Assembly: GCA_946482375.1 (NCBI GenBank)
Contig: CAMLRH010000004.1
Span: forward strand, 1-31,151
Direction: 5' to 3'
Length of the DNA stretch: 31,151 bases
From: an uncultured Caulobacteraceae bacterium
Lineage (GTDB): Bacteria; Pseudomonadota; Alphaproteobacteria; Caulobacterales; Caulobacteraceae
Positions within the stretch are counted from its first letter, which is position 1. Every line of letters starts with the position of its first letter. Under the pieces are notes generated by a model. That model made no database searches and had not been told where the DNA came from. It saw only the letters and a list, made by a program, of their open reading frames with translations. Of this stretch, positions 15,566-23,775 are shown piece by piece. The position numbers and the translations under genes are program-made.

Positions 15566-16761
15566 GCGATGATTCCTGCGTTGCTCAGTCCCGCGAGGCG
15601 TTCGGCGTCCAGACCCAGGATGCCCTTGAGAACCTTGACCGTGTCCCGCCCCAGCGGCGGAGGCGGCAGGAAGACATCGTCTCCCGCCTCTGACATCTTG
15701 ATGGGGTTGCCAGGCTGCTCGACCGTCGCGCCGTCCGGAACAGGCACGGTCACTTTCATGGCGCGGGCGAGGACCTGTGGATCGGCAAACGCGTGCGACA
15801 GGTCGTTGACCGGCGCGGCCGGGATCTGATGCTGCGCCAGCACCTCCAGCCAATGCTCGCAGGTATTCTGTTCGAGCGCATGCTGTACGCGCGCCTCGAT
15901 GAAGTCCTTGTTCTGAAGCCGACCCGGTTGGGTGAGGAACTCGGGGCGACGTAATTCGTCGTCGTCCAGCAACTCCACGAGGCGTGTCCAGCTGCTGTCG
16001 GTGATCAGCGCAAGGATGATGTATCGGGTCCTGGTGCGGAAGGTGTTGTACGGCACATGGACGAAGTGGCCGTTCCCTGAACGCTCGGTGAGCTCGCCCG
16101 ACATCAGGTACATCGTGCCGATGTAGTTCAGCATCGAAAGCTGGCAGTCGAGCATCGAGATATCCAGGTGCTGACCCCGGCCCGTGGTGCGGCGCATGTT
16201 CAGCGCGCCCAGGATGCCGATGACGCCGAACAGGCCGGCGCCGAGATCGCCGATGGGAATGCCGGCCCGCAAGGGCTCGCCGTCCTTGTAGCCGGTCAAC
16301 GACATGCCACCGCCCATGCCCTGGGCGACCAGGTCGAACGACGGACGGTTGGGAAAGGGGCCGCTCTCACCGAAGCCGGATATGGCGCAGGTGATTATCC
16401 GCGGATTGATGGCCGCCAGCGTCTCATGCTCGATCTTGAGCCGCTTGGTGACGCCGACTCCGAAATTGGTGACGACCACGTCAGCGTGCTTCACCAGGTC
16501 GTAGAATATCTGCAATCCGTCCGCGCTTTTCAGGTCCAGCGCGACGCTCTCCTTGTTCCTGCACAGCGTCAGGAAGTAGGCGCCCATCCCGTGACGGGAA
16601 TAGGCGTCGGAGTCCTCCAGCAACCGGCGCGTGGCTTCCCCCGCGCCCGGCGGCTCGATCTTGATCGTCCGCGCGCCCATGTCGGCCATCAGCATGGTGC
16701 CGTACGGGCCGGAGAGCATGTGGGTGAGGTCGAGAACGGTGACATCTTCCAGCGGGCGCAT
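15556..16761 (-). CDS. CaiB/BaiF family CoA-transferase
   Basis: The 401-residue protein has the class III CoA-transferase features: MRPLEDVTVLDLTHMLSGPYGTMLMADMGA at the N-terminus, NKESVALDLKS, GFGESGPF, and the segment PIGDLGAGLFGVIGILGAL, whose aspartate is the expected acyl-anhydride nucleophile. GRGQHLDISMLDCQ follows. It should move CoA between an acyl-CoA donor and a carboxylic acid. As first gene of the operon it probably activates the substrate or an early intermediate. A TTG at 16779 is a possible but less likely start; the ATG at 16761 gives the standard family N-terminus. The operator TTGCATGCAA lies 70 bases upstream, in the region shared with the divergent gntR gene. Confidence 0.92.
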   Translation of the reverse strand: MRPLEDVTVLDLTHMLSGPYGTMLMADMGARTIKIEPPGAGEATRRLLEDSDAYSRHGMGAYFLTLCRNKESVALDLKSADGLQIFYDLVKHADVVVTNFGVGVTKRLKIEHETLAAINPRIITCAISGFGESGPFPNRPSFDLVAQGMGGGMSLTGYKDGEPLRAGIPIGDLGAGLFGVIGILGALNMRRTTGRGQHLDISMLDCQLSMLNYIGTMYLMSGELTERSGNGHFVHVPYNTFRTRTRYIILALITDSSWTRLVELLDDDELRRPEFLTQPGRLQNKDFIEARVQHALEQNTCEHWLEVLAQHQIPAAPVNDLSHAFADPQVLARAMKVTVPVPDGATVEQPGNPIKMSEAGDDVFLPPPPLGRDTVKVLKGILGLDAERLAGLSNAGIIACA

Positions 16762-16830
16762 CGGTCTAACCCCGCCCAACCGCGAAGACGCCTTCGAGGC
16801 GTTGGCCTGTTTCGCGCCCTGATGTCAAAA

Positions 16831-16840
16831 TTGCATGCAA
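16831..16840. promoter_or_regulatory. GntR-type operator upstream of the catabolic operon
   Basis: TTGCATGCAA is a perfect 10-base palindrome with an extra A on the left. It is the same core as at 20084-20099 and 20254-20265 and is related to TTGTATACAA at 16955-16964. It sits 70 bases upstream of the CoA-transferase start. I could not identify a convincing -35/-10 pair there. Confidence 0.65.
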
Positions 16841-16954
16841 CGCTTGGGTCACGCTGCCCCTTCCCCTCGAATGAGGCCGAGAGATATTATAAGGGGAAAT
16901 TGCAAAAATCCGCGCCTCCTTCTCATCATGTTTACGCCTTTTGACGCGCATATT

Positions 16955-16964
16955 TGTATACAAT
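16955..16964. promoter_or_regulatory. GntR-type operator upstream of gntR
   Basis: TTGTATACAA is a perfect palindrome and fits the joint consensus TTGYATRCAA. It lies 78 bases upstream of the regulator's start and 125 bases from the operon site at 16831, which suggests autoregulation. The 280-base divergent region is otherwise A/T-rich and holds no gene. Confidence 0.65.
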
Positions 16965-17041
16965 CTTCTTTGCAGGATCGTTCGTCTCGCGCCGGACGGC
17001 GGGGCCGCTAGAATGGGCGACGGTATGGGGGAGAGAGGATC

Positions 17042-17692
17042 ATGGCGACTGCCGTAGAGCGCGCGTACATCGCCATCCGCGAAGGGATTGCTCGCGGCGC
17101 CTACAAGGCCGGCGACCATCTCACCGCAAACGACCTGGCCGCCGCGATCGGCATGAGCCGCACGCCCGTCCGTGAGGCGATGCGCCGGCTGCACGCCGAG
17201 GGGTTGATCCAGTTCATTCCCAATCGCGGCGCCTTCGTGTCGCGGCTGGACGAAGCTGAAGTCGAGAAAATCTACAGGCTGCGGGTGCTGCTCGAAGGCC
17301 ATGCGGCCGAGGCCGCGGCGATGAACGCCACCGCTGAACAGACCGAGGAACTTTCGGCGCTGGCCGAGCACATCCACGCCCTTGTCTGGGGAGACTCCGC
17401 GCCCGACCTGGAAAAGGTCTCTGAATTGAATAACCAGTTTCATAAATTGATCGTCCAGGCCGCCGACAGCTCGCGGCTCGAAACGGCGTTGGCGGCGATT
17501 ATCGAGATGCCGCTCGTGCTCAGGACATTCCAGAGATACGACCTGGAGGAACTGCGCCGCAGCGCCCAACAGCATCTGGACCTGGTGACGGCGATCCGCG
17601 TTCGGGACCCTCAGTGGGCGCTCAGTGTGATGACAGGTCATATCTTGTCGGCGCAGCACGCACTGTTGAGGTCGACAATTAGCGCCGCCTGA
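17042..17692 (+). CDS. GntR family transcriptional regulator, FCD (FadR/VanR-like) subfamily
   Basis: The 216-residue protein has an N-terminal winged helix (about 5-67) with LTANDLAAAIGMSRTPVREAMRRLHAEGLI as helix-turn-helix, then an all-helical FCD ligand domain. His124 in LNNQFHKL, His168 in SAQQHLDL and His190 in MTGHI match the usual metal-binding histidines; the acidic fourth ligand often found before the first histidine is not obvious. Such regulators release DNA on binding an organic acid or acyl-CoA. It is divergent from the catabolic operon and has a matching operator in front of its own gene, so it probably represses both, together with the TonB-dependent receptor. A purine-rich GGAGAGAGG precedes the ATG. 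Confidence 0.93.
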   Translation: MATAVERAYIAIREGIARGAYKAGDHLTANDLAAAIGMSRTPVREAMRRLHAEGLIQFIPNRGAFVSRLDEAEVEKIYRLRVLLEGHAAEAAAMNATAEQTEELSALAEHIHALVWGDSAPDLEKVSELNNQFHKLIVQAADSSRLETALAAIIEMPLVLRTFQRYDLEELRRSAQQHLDLVTAIRVRDPQWALSVMTGHILSAQHALLRSTISAA

Positions 17693-17703
17693 CTGGAGGC
17701 GGA

Positions 17704-17721
17704 CGCCGGCCGTGTCCGGCG
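17704..17721. terminator. Short hairpin between gntR and the receptor gene
   Basis: CGCCGG (17704-17709) pairs with CCGGCG (17716-17721) around a six-base loop in the 43-base gap between two converging genes. The stem is short and there is no T-run, so this is tentative. Confidence 0.3.
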
Positions 17722-17735
17722 CCCGCTCTCCCACA

Positions 17736-19994
17736 TCAGAAACGCGTGCTTACTTCGACCCAGATGGACCGCAGTTCGTCCTTGTAGTTGATGGTGCGCG
17801 GCTGGGTGGTCACACCGCCGCCAAGCAACAGCGAGTTGCTGAAGGTATGCTCGTTGGTCAGGTTCTTGCCCGCGAGCGCGACCGTCCAGCGGCCGTCGAT
17901 CGGGGCCAGCGCGATACGGGCGTCGATCTTCGTGACGCCCGGCTGCACGCCGTACACTTCGCTGTAGTTGTCGGCCTTGTAGTACCGCGACCTGTACGAG
18001 GCGATCACGGTGCTCTCGAGTTCGAAGGCGCCGAGGGTCGCCGTGTGACGCGCCTGCAGGTTGCCGGTCCATTTCGATGAATAGACCAGCTCCTTGCCCG
18101 CCAGGTCGTGGGCGGCCACGCTTACCGGGTCCGCCGGGTTGCAGACCGAAATCGGCGCGCCGGCAAGGCAGGCGGCCCCCTTGTAGCTGTCGTACTTGGC
18201 GTCCAGGTAGGCCAGGTTCAGCGTCAGCTGGAGGCTGTCCACCGGCAACCAGTTGACCAGGAATTCGGCGCCCTTGCTGGTGGCCGAACCGGCGTTGTTG
18301 GTCACGAACGACGACAGGACGGGCACGTAGCTGGAGACCTGCAGGTCCTTGATTTCCAGCTGGAAGGCGGTGGCGTTGAACTGCAGACGTCCCCCCGCCA
18401 GCGTGGACTTCATGCCCACTTCGAAGTTGGTCGATTTCTCCGGCTTGAACTCGTAGGTTGCCGGCCGAACGCCAAACGTGTTGCTGACGAAGCCGCCGGA
18501 TTTCGACCCGTTGGCGACCGCCGCATAGATCATGACCCGAGGCGCGACATCGTATTGCAGCGTGAGGGCAGGATCGACGCTCTCCTCCGACCGGCTGCCG
18601 CTGATCGCGGTGATGACGCGCAGGGGATCGCCGTAATAGGTGCCGGACGTGAAGTCCCCGTCCTTCTTGTTCTTGGTGTAGCGGATGCTCGTCTTGACGC
18701 GGAAGACGTCGGACAGATGGTAGGTGCCGATCGCGAACGCGGAATAGGTTTTCGAGCGCTGGAAGAAGTGGGTGTACTGCGCGCCGGTCGCCGACGGCAG
18801 GTCATAGAAGATGTTCTGGCGCAGGTTCCAGTCCGAGGTGTCGTAGTACGCGCCCAGAACGTATTCAAGCTTCTGGCCGGTCGGCGACAGCAGCCGCAGC
18901 TCCTGTGAAACCTGTTCGAAATCTTCGGGGAAGCCGTTCTGGTAGAGGTTGTTGATGCCGGGTGTCGTGGGGCCGCCCGACGGATTTGTCTCGTCGTAGC
19001 CGTTGATCGGATAGCGGTCGAAGTTCGAATAGCCGGTAATCGACGTCAGCGTATGCGAGCCGATCTGGTAGTTGGCCGTGATCGAACCGTTGAACGAATC
19101 CACCCCGTTGATCTCCGGGGCGCCGCTCGGGCCGTAGGGGTCGGAGGTATAGCGTTCCTCGACGTGCGGGGGCGCGGTGTTCGGCGGGCCGGCGGTATTG
19201 ATGCCGCCCCTCATCTCCGAGGCCGCCTTCTCGAGCTTGAACATGACGTCGAGATCCGCCGTCGGCGCCCAAAGCAGGGAGAGACGAGCGAGCTGCTGGT
19301 TGAGGCGCGGGTCGTTCTGGCCCGTCGCCCGGTTCTTCAGGAAACCTTCCTGGTCAAGAAACTTGACCGCGAGGCGCCCGCTGAGGGTTTCCGTCAACGC
19401 TCCGGTCACGAAGCCTGTCGCTTGCCAGCCCTGGGGGTCGATCTTGTAGGCGCCGGCAACCTCGCCGCCGAATTCGCGCGAGGGACCGGCGCTGACGATG
19501 CTGATGGCGCCGGCGGCGGTGTTCTTTCCGAGAAGGGCGCCCTGCGGACCGCGCAGAACCTCTACCCGCTCGACATCGAACAGCGGCTCAATGAACTGGC
19601 CGCTCTTCCCCGCGTAAATGCCGTCGCGATAGACCGAGACCGTCGGATCGAAGGCGAAGTTGTTGGGCGAGGAGCCGAAGCCGCGGATGTAGATGACGTC
19701 GTTCACGCCCTGGGTGACCAGGTTGACGTTGGGCATCCTGGTGATGAGGTCGTGGATGTTCTTGTCGTGGAACTCCTGAAGCTCGTCGCCCGTGAGCACG
19801 GTCATTGAGATGGGCACGTTCTGGACGTTCGCCGCACGCTTTTCAGCGGTCACGATCACCTCTTCGAGCGCGACCCCCTCGTCCTGCGCGAACGCCGCGC
19901 CCGACATACCCGCGGTCGCCGCGGCGGCGACCGACGCCAGGAGAACCTGACGGAGAAGATGCGAACCCCGCCGGGAATTGCCTTGCCGGATCAT
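17736..19994 (-). CDS. TonB-dependent outer-membrane receptor
   Basis: The 752-residue precursor has a signal peptide (twin-basic start, hydrophobic 18-29, cleavage likely after AFA at 34-36), a TonB box EEVIVTAEKR (44-53), a plug domain (NVPISMTVLTGDEL to VEVLRGPQGALLGKNTAAGAISI), and a beta-barrel ending in an aromatic residue (WVEVSTRF). This is the sphingomonad/Caulobacter style of receptor, used for many organic compounds and not only iron. It probably imports the substrate of the adjacent operon using proton-motive force passed through TonB. The ATG at 19994 has AGGGGAA about ten bases upstream; a TTG 34 codons earlier lies inside the operator and is rejected. Two GntR-type sites lie upstream. 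Confidence 0.93.
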   Translation of the reverse strand: MIRQGNSRRGSHLLRQVLLASVAAAATAGMSGAAFAQDEGVALEEVIVTAEKRAANVQNVPISMTVLTGDELQEFHDKNIHDLITRMPNVNLVTQGVNDVIYIRGFGSSPNNFAFDPTVSVYRDGIYAGKSGQFIEPLFDVERVEVLRGPQGALLGKNTAAGAISIVSAGPSREFGGEVAGAYKIDPQGWQATGFVTGALTETLSGRLAVKFLDQEGFLKNRATGQNDPRLNQQLARLSLLWAPTADLDVMFKLEKAASEMRGGINTAGPPNTAPPHVEERYTSDPYGPSGAPEINGVDSFNGSITANYQIGSHTLTSITGYSNFDRYPINGYDETNPSGGPTTPGINNLYQNGFPEDFEQVSQELRLLSPTGQKLEYVLGAYYDTSDWNLRQNIFYDLPSATGAQYTHFFQRSKTYSAFAIGTYHLSDVFRVKTSIRYTKNKKDGDFTSGTYYGDPLRVITAISGSRSEESVDPALTLQYDVAPRVMIYAAVANGSKSGGFVSNTFGVRPATYEFKPEKSTNFEVGMKSTLAGGRLQFNATAFQLEIKDLQVSSYVPVLSSFVTNNAGSATSKGAEFLVNWLPVDSLQLTLNLAYLDAKYDSYKGAACLAGAPISVCNPADPVSVAAHDLAGKELVYSSKWTGNLQARHTATLGAFELESTVIASYRSRYYKADNYSEVYGVQPGVTKIDARIALAPIDGRWTVALAGKNLTNEHTFSNSLLLGGGVTTQPRTINYKDELRSIWVEVSTRF

Positions 19995-20083
19995 CAATGT
20001 GTTTCCCCTGCAGCGCCTTGATTGACGCGGTCTGGTGCTGGTTTGCGGTCCGCCCGCAATAAGACTGCGGCGAGCCGAATGAA

Positions 20084-20099
20084 AGATTGCATGCAATCT
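20084..20099. promoter_or_regulatory. GntR-type operator, 16-base perfect palindrome at the receptor promoter
   Basis: AGATTGCATGCAATCT is exactly symmetric over 16 bases, the best copy of the TTGYATRCAA family. It covers the predicted -10 of the receptor gene. Its centre is 168 bases from that of the copy at 20254-20265. Confidence 0.7.
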
Positions 20100-20113
20100 A
20101 GAACGAGTGTCAA
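20086..20113 (-). promoter_or_regulatory. Putative promoter of the TonB-dependent receptor gene
   Basis: On the minus strand a perfect TTGACA (20113 to 20108) and TGCAAT (20091 to 20086, four of six) are 16 bases apart. The operator at 20084-20099 covers the -10, which fits repression by the GntR protein. The leader before the ATG would be about 85 bases. Confidence 0.5.
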
Positions 20114-20253
20114 TCCGCTATGTGCGGCGCCGGAGGCATGGCCAGTACGGGAAAAACCCAAATCGGGCAGGATTTCCTCGGGTAATCGTGAAGAAACGCA
20201 GCGGTCACCAAGCTGGGCCGCCACCGAACCAGGCCCCGCCCGCGGAATCGGAC

Positions 20254-20265
20254 ATTGCATGCAAT
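20254..20265. promoter_or_regulatory. Second, distal GntR-type operator upstream of the receptor
   Basis: ATTGCATGCAAT is a perfect 12-base palindrome. It lies just past the end of the kinase gene, on the far side of the receptor promoter. The spacing to the proximal site is 168 bases centre to centre, which is 16 turns at 10.5 bases per turn, as would suit a DNA loop. The rest of the 277-base gap (19995-20271) holds no gene. Confidence 0.65.
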
Positions 20266-20271
20266 CTTAAG

Positions 20272-21300
20272 CTAGAGTAGCCGCCCACACTCGCGCAGAA
20301 GAACCTCTACGGCCTGGTCGAGATGCCGGAAGCGGGCGTCGGTCGTCTGGCCGGTTCGGTAGCGATGAAACTTCTGCTGTTCGATGGCGGCGCGGCGGAA
20401 AAGCCCGAAGCACCGGTAGAAGGTGAAGTCGGCCATCGCCGCCGGCGCGGCCGCGAGATAGCGCTCCAGCGCATCCTCGCGGCGGGGCGTTCCCGGAACG
20501 GCGCTGGGCATGGACCGCAACGCGCGCAGGTCGGCCGGGTCGTCCACGTTGACCCAGAAACTGAGGGTGCAGGCCAGGTCCATCAGCGGATCTCCGACCG
20601 TCGACATCTCCCAGTCCAGCACGCCCGCGAGCCTGTCCGGATGCGCCGCATTCCAGACGAGGTTGTCCATCTTGAAGTCGTTGTGGACGACGCAGGCGAG
20701 TTCGGGGTCCGCGGGGATGTTGGCCAGCAGCCATTGGATTATTGATTCCGCCAGTCGTCCCGGCGCCTCCGACGCGCCCTGGAAGCGCCTGCACCAGCCT
20801 TCCGTCTGACGACGCCGATAGCCCTCCGGGCGCCCCATCCCCTCCAGGCCGATCCGCGACGGATTGATGGCGTGCAACGCGGCGAGGGCGTCGATCAAAC
20901 CGGTGAACTGCGCCGGCAGGTGCGATGGACCGGCGCCGGCGTCGCGGACGATGAGCCCATCCCGCCGCTCCATCAGCACGAACACGCCGCCAAACACGTC
21001 CGGGTCCTCGCAGAGCAGGACCGCCCTGGGCGAAAAGGGGTAATGGCCTTCCAGAGCGCGGAGCATCCGGAATTCACGGCCCATGTCGTGTGCCGACTTC
21101 GCTTTCGCGCCCGGCGGCTCCAGCTTGAGGACGAGGTCCGTCCCCTCCCCTTGCACGAGGAAGGTCAGGTTCGAATTGCCGCCGGTAAAGCGACGATAGC
21201 GTATATCGCGGCCCAGTTCCGGCACGTTGGCGCGCAGGTAACGCGTCAGCGCCTCCGGTTCCCGCTCCAGCGCGACGGTTCCGACGGGCTCGGAGGTCAT
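20272..21300 (-). CDS. APH-like phosphotransferase, ACAD10/11 kinase-domain type
   Basis: The 342-residue protein has the aminoglycoside-phosphotransferase/choline-kinase fold: GGNSNLTFLV (44-53) as nucleotide loop, the lysine in LVLKLEPPG, the catalytic loop VVHNDFKMDNLVW with Asp and Asn, and the metal-binding Asp in GVLDWEMSTVGDPLMDLA. In humans this domain is fused to an acyl-CoA dehydrogenase in ACAD10/ACAD11, and in Pseudomonas LvaA phosphorylates a 4-hydroxyacyl-CoA during levulinate breakdown. Here the dehydrogenase is the adjacent gene; its stop and this start overlap as ATGA, so the proteins are made together. An antibiotic-resistance role is very unlikely. It is the last gene of a three-gene operon. 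Confidence 0.9.
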   Translation of the reverse strand: MTSEPVGTVALEREPEALTRYLRANVPELGRDIRYRRFTGGNSNLTFLVQGEGTDLVLKLEPPGAKAKSAHDMGREFRMLRALEGHYPFSPRAVLLCEDPDVFGGVFVLMERRDGLIVRDAGAGPSHLPAQFTGLIDALAALHAINPSRIGLEGMGRPEGYRRRQTEGWCRRFQGASEAPGRLAESIIQWLLANIPADPELACVVHNDFKMDNLVWNAAHPDRLAGVLDWEMSTVGDPLMDLACTLSFWVNVDDPADLRALRSMPSAVPGTPRREDALERYLAAAPAAMADFTFYRCFGLFRRAAIEQQKFHRYRTGQTTDARFRHLDQAVEVLLRECGRLL

Positions 21301-22502
21301 CGGGCGCCCCTGTATTTCCTGAGTTCCGATCGACCGATGACGCGCAGGTGCACGGCGTCCGGTCCGTCGGCGACGCGAATGGTGCGCAGACGCGCATAGA
21401 GAGCCGCCAGCGGGGTATCCTGTGAAAAGCCCGCCGCGCCGTGCATCTGGATCGCCTCGTCAACGACCCGGCAGGCCATCTCCGGCGCCGCGATCTTGAT
21501 CTGCGAGATTTCGGTCCGGGCGGCGGCGGGCCCCTCCGCGTCCATCAGCCTCGCCGTTTGCATGACGAGCGCGCGCACCAGATTTATCTCGATACGGCAG
21601 CGGGCGATGATGTCGGCGTTCGAACCCGCCTCCGCCAACGGCTTGCCGAACGCGGTTCGCGACAGAGCCCGCCTGCACATCAGCTCCAGCGCGCGCTCGG
21701 CGGCGCCGACGCACCGCATGGCGTGGTGCAGCCGCCCGCCGCCCAGGCGCCCCTGGGCGATCTCGAAACCCCGCCCCGGCGCGCCAATCACGTTCTCCGC
21801 GGGCACACGGACGTCCTCGAAGCTCAGATCGCAGAAGCCACGAGGAGCGAAGTCGATACCAAACACCGACAGTTGCCGCGCGACGGTCAGTCCGGCCGTA
21901 TCCATCGGCACGAGGATCATGGAATGCCGCGCCGACGGCTCGGCATCCGGATTTGTCAGGCACATGACGATGGCCAGGCGGCACAGAGGATTCCCCGCGC
22001 CGCTGATCCACCATTTGCGCCCGTTCAGCACCCACTCATCGCCAATCCGCTCGCAGCGCATGGAGAGGTTGGTGGCGTCGGATGAGGCGACGTCGGGTTC
22101 GGTCATCGCAAAACAGGAGCGGATTTCGCCCGCCAGCAGCGGCTTGAGCCAACGATCCTGCTGCGCCTGCGAGGCGTACTTCAGCAGAAGGCCGATGTTG
22201 CCGCTGTCAGGGGGATTGCAGTTGAAAACCTCCGGAAGCCACTCGTTCCAGCCCATCGCCTCGGCGAGCGGCGCGTACTGCGCGTGACTGAGGCCATGGC
22301 CGACCGCCTCGTGCTGAAGGCACAGGTTCCAAAGCCCCGCGTCCCGAGCCTTGCGGCGCAATTCCTCCAGCACGGGGGCCGGCTTCCAGCGGGTCGCGCC
22401 CTCCGACAATTCGCGCTCGAAGACGGCCTCGTTGGGCAGGACATGCTCGTCGCGAAAAGCGATGACCCGTTGCAGGAGTTCGGCGGCGCGATCATCGGTC
22501 AT
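21297..22502 (-). CDS. Acyl-CoA dehydrogenase, ACAD10/ACAD11-like
   Basis: The 401-residue flavoprotein is colinear with the dehydrogenase half of human ACAD11, with several blocks I recall as near identical: PEVFNCNPPDSGN, CFAMTEPDVASSDATN, NGRKWWISGAGNP, SMILVPMDTAG, GRGFEIAQGRLGGGRLHH and RVADGPDAVHL. In that group the enzyme, together with its kinase, handles 4-hydroxyacyl-CoA: after phosphorylation the phosphate is eliminated and the hydroxyl is moved. A conventional alpha,beta-dehydrogenation is also possible. It overlaps the genes on both sides by ATGA. The open frame extends upstream of 22502, but that part is a shadow of the CoA-transferase gene. Confidence 0.92.
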   Translation of the reverse strand: MTDDRAAELLQRVIAFRDEHVLPNEAVFERELSEGATRWKPAPVLEELRRKARDAGLWNLCLQHEAVGHGLSHAQYAPLAEAMGWNEWLPEVFNCNPPDSGNIGLLLKYASQAQQDRWLKPLLAGEIRSCFAMTEPDVASSDATNLSMRCERIGDEWVLNGRKWWISGAGNPLCRLAIVMCLTNPDAEPSARHSMILVPMDTAGLTVARQLSVFGIDFAPRGFCDLSFEDVRVPAENVIGAPGRGFEIAQGRLGGGRLHHAMRCVGAAERALELMCRRALSRTAFGKPLAEAGSNADIIARCRIEINLVRALVMQTARLMDAEGPAAARTEISQIKIAAPEMACRVVDEAIQMHGAAGFSQDTPLAALYARLRTIRVADGPDAVHLRVIGRSELRKYRGAR

Positions 22503-23677
22503 GGGAGAACTTCCTCGATCTCGTCGGCGCTGTAGCCAAGCTCCGCCAGAACCTCGGCGGTGTGCTCGCCGAGGTTGGGGGCGTGGCGGGAAATCTCGAA
22601 CGGCGCCTTGCTGAAAGCGGTTGGTCTGCGCACGGCCAGGTACGGGCCTTCGGTCGGGTGGACCGCCTCCTGGAACAGTTCGACGGCCTCGATGTGCGGA
22701 TCGTCGGGAAGCGAGCCGAGGTCGTTGACCGGCATGCACGGAACGCCGGCCCCGTCGCAGAACGCCAGCCACTCGGCCGTGGTCCTCTTCGGCGCCTCCT
22801 CGGCGATAACGTCGTACAGGACGCCGATGTTCTGCGCTCGTCGGGCCAGCGTCGCGAACCGGGGATCGGCGGCATACTCGGTGCGCCCGGTGAAGGCGTA
22901 GAAGGCGCGCCAGTTCTGGTCCGAGTAGGGCAGGATGCAGATGTAGCCGTCCGCCGTGCGGTATGGCCGACGGCTGGGGCTCAGCACCCGCGCGAAGGCC
23001 GGCGGCCCCAGCGGCGGGCGAAAGGCGAAGCCCCCCATGTGCTCGACGAAATTGAACTCGACGGCTGTTTCCAGCATCGGCACTTCGACACGCTGGCCGC
23101 CACCGCCCCTGGAGCGGTGAAAAAGGGCGGCCAGGATGGAATAGGCCATGGCCTGTCCCGCCAGCTTGTCGCAGATCACGGTGGGAGCGTACGCGGGCTC
23201 GCGGCCGGCGGCCTGGAACAGCGCCGCCACCCCGGAGCCGGCCTGGATGATGTCGTCGTAGGCGGCCTTCTCGGCATAGGGTCCGTCGGACCCGAAGCCC
23301 TGGCCGACGCAGTAGACGATGTCTGGGTTCAGCTTGCGGACCTGCTCGTAATCGTAGCCGAGGCGTCCGATGGCGGCCGGGCGCAGGTTGTGGACGAACA
23401 CGTCGGCGCGCGCGAGGAGGCGCTCGAAGGCCTCGCGGTGACGAGGGCTCTTGAGATCCAGACATATCCCGCGCTTGTTGCGGTTCAGGTTGAGGAAGCT
23501 TCCGGACATGTCCGTGCCCCGCTGCGGGACGTAGCCGCGCAGCGAGTCGCCGTCGGGACCTTCGACCTTCACGACATCGGCGCCGAGGTCGGCGAGGATG
23601 TGGGTCGCGAATGGCCCCATCACCACGCTGGTCAGGTCGACGACCTTGACGCCCGAAAGAGGCAGGGAGCTCGGCAT
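22499..23677 (-). CDS. CaiB/BaiF family CoA-transferase, first gene of the ACAD11-like operon
   Basis: The 392-residue class III CoA-transferase begins LPLSGVKVVDLTSVVMGPFATHILADLGADVVKVEGPDGD and carries NKRGICLDLKS, GQGFGSDGPYAEK, and TVICDKLAGQAMAYSILAALFHR, with the expected catalytic aspartate in CDK. GGGQRVEVPMLE follows. It shares only the family plan with the other CoA-transferase at 15556. In levulinate-type pathways the acid is activated by a CoA ligase; here this transferase may fill that role for the kinase and dehydrogenase that follow. The start has no clear ribosome site. It is divergent from a LysR regulator, 98 bases away. Confidence 0.9.
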   Translation of the reverse strand: MPSSLPLSGVKVVDLTSVVMGPFATHILADLGADVVKVEGPDGDSLRGYVPQRGTDMSGSFLNLNRNKRGICLDLKSPRHREAFERLLARADVFVHNLRPAAIGRLGYDYEQVRKLNPDIVYCVGQGFGSDGPYAEKAAYDDIIQAGSGVAALFQAAGREPAYAPTVICDKLAGQAMAYSILAALFHRSRGGGGQRVEVPMLETAVEFNFVEHMGGFAFRPPLGPPAFARVLSPSRRPYRTADGYICILPYSDQNWRAFYAFTGRTEYAADPRFATLARRAQNIGVLYDVIAEEAPKRTTAEWLAFCDGAGVPCMPVNDLGSLPDDPHIEAVELFQEAVHPTEGPYLAVRRPTAFSKAPFEISRHAPNLGEHTAEVLAELGYSADEIEEVLP

Positions 23678-23741
23678 GGGCGGAGCGTATGAGATGCCCG
23701 CGCCCGGCCCTCCTGCGAAAATGCAGTCGGCGCCGGGCTTT

Positions 23742-23769
23742 TTGACAGCGTCGCTTCAGCGCCTAGGTT
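23742..23769 (+). promoter_or_regulatory. Putative promoter giving a leaderless lysR mRNA
   Basis: A perfect TTGACA (23742-23747) and TAGGTT (23764-23769) are 16 bases apart. The start codon at 23776 is six bases after the -10, so the transcript would begin at or next to the ATG. The absence of a good ribosome site agrees with this. Confidence 0.45.
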
Positions 23770-23775
23770 GGCACC

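Noticed and set aside
20094..20096. TTG at 20096 as start of the TonB-dependent receptor
   Set aside because: It lies within the GntR-type palindrome and would put an arginine-rich stretch ahead of a normal signal peptide; the ATG at 19994 has a ribosome site.
21297..23465. Apparent 722-residue fusion reading through the dehydrogenase and CoA-transferase genes
   Set aside because: The N-terminal part is the shadow of the CoA-transferase gene in another frame; the dehydrogenase begins at the ATG at 22502.
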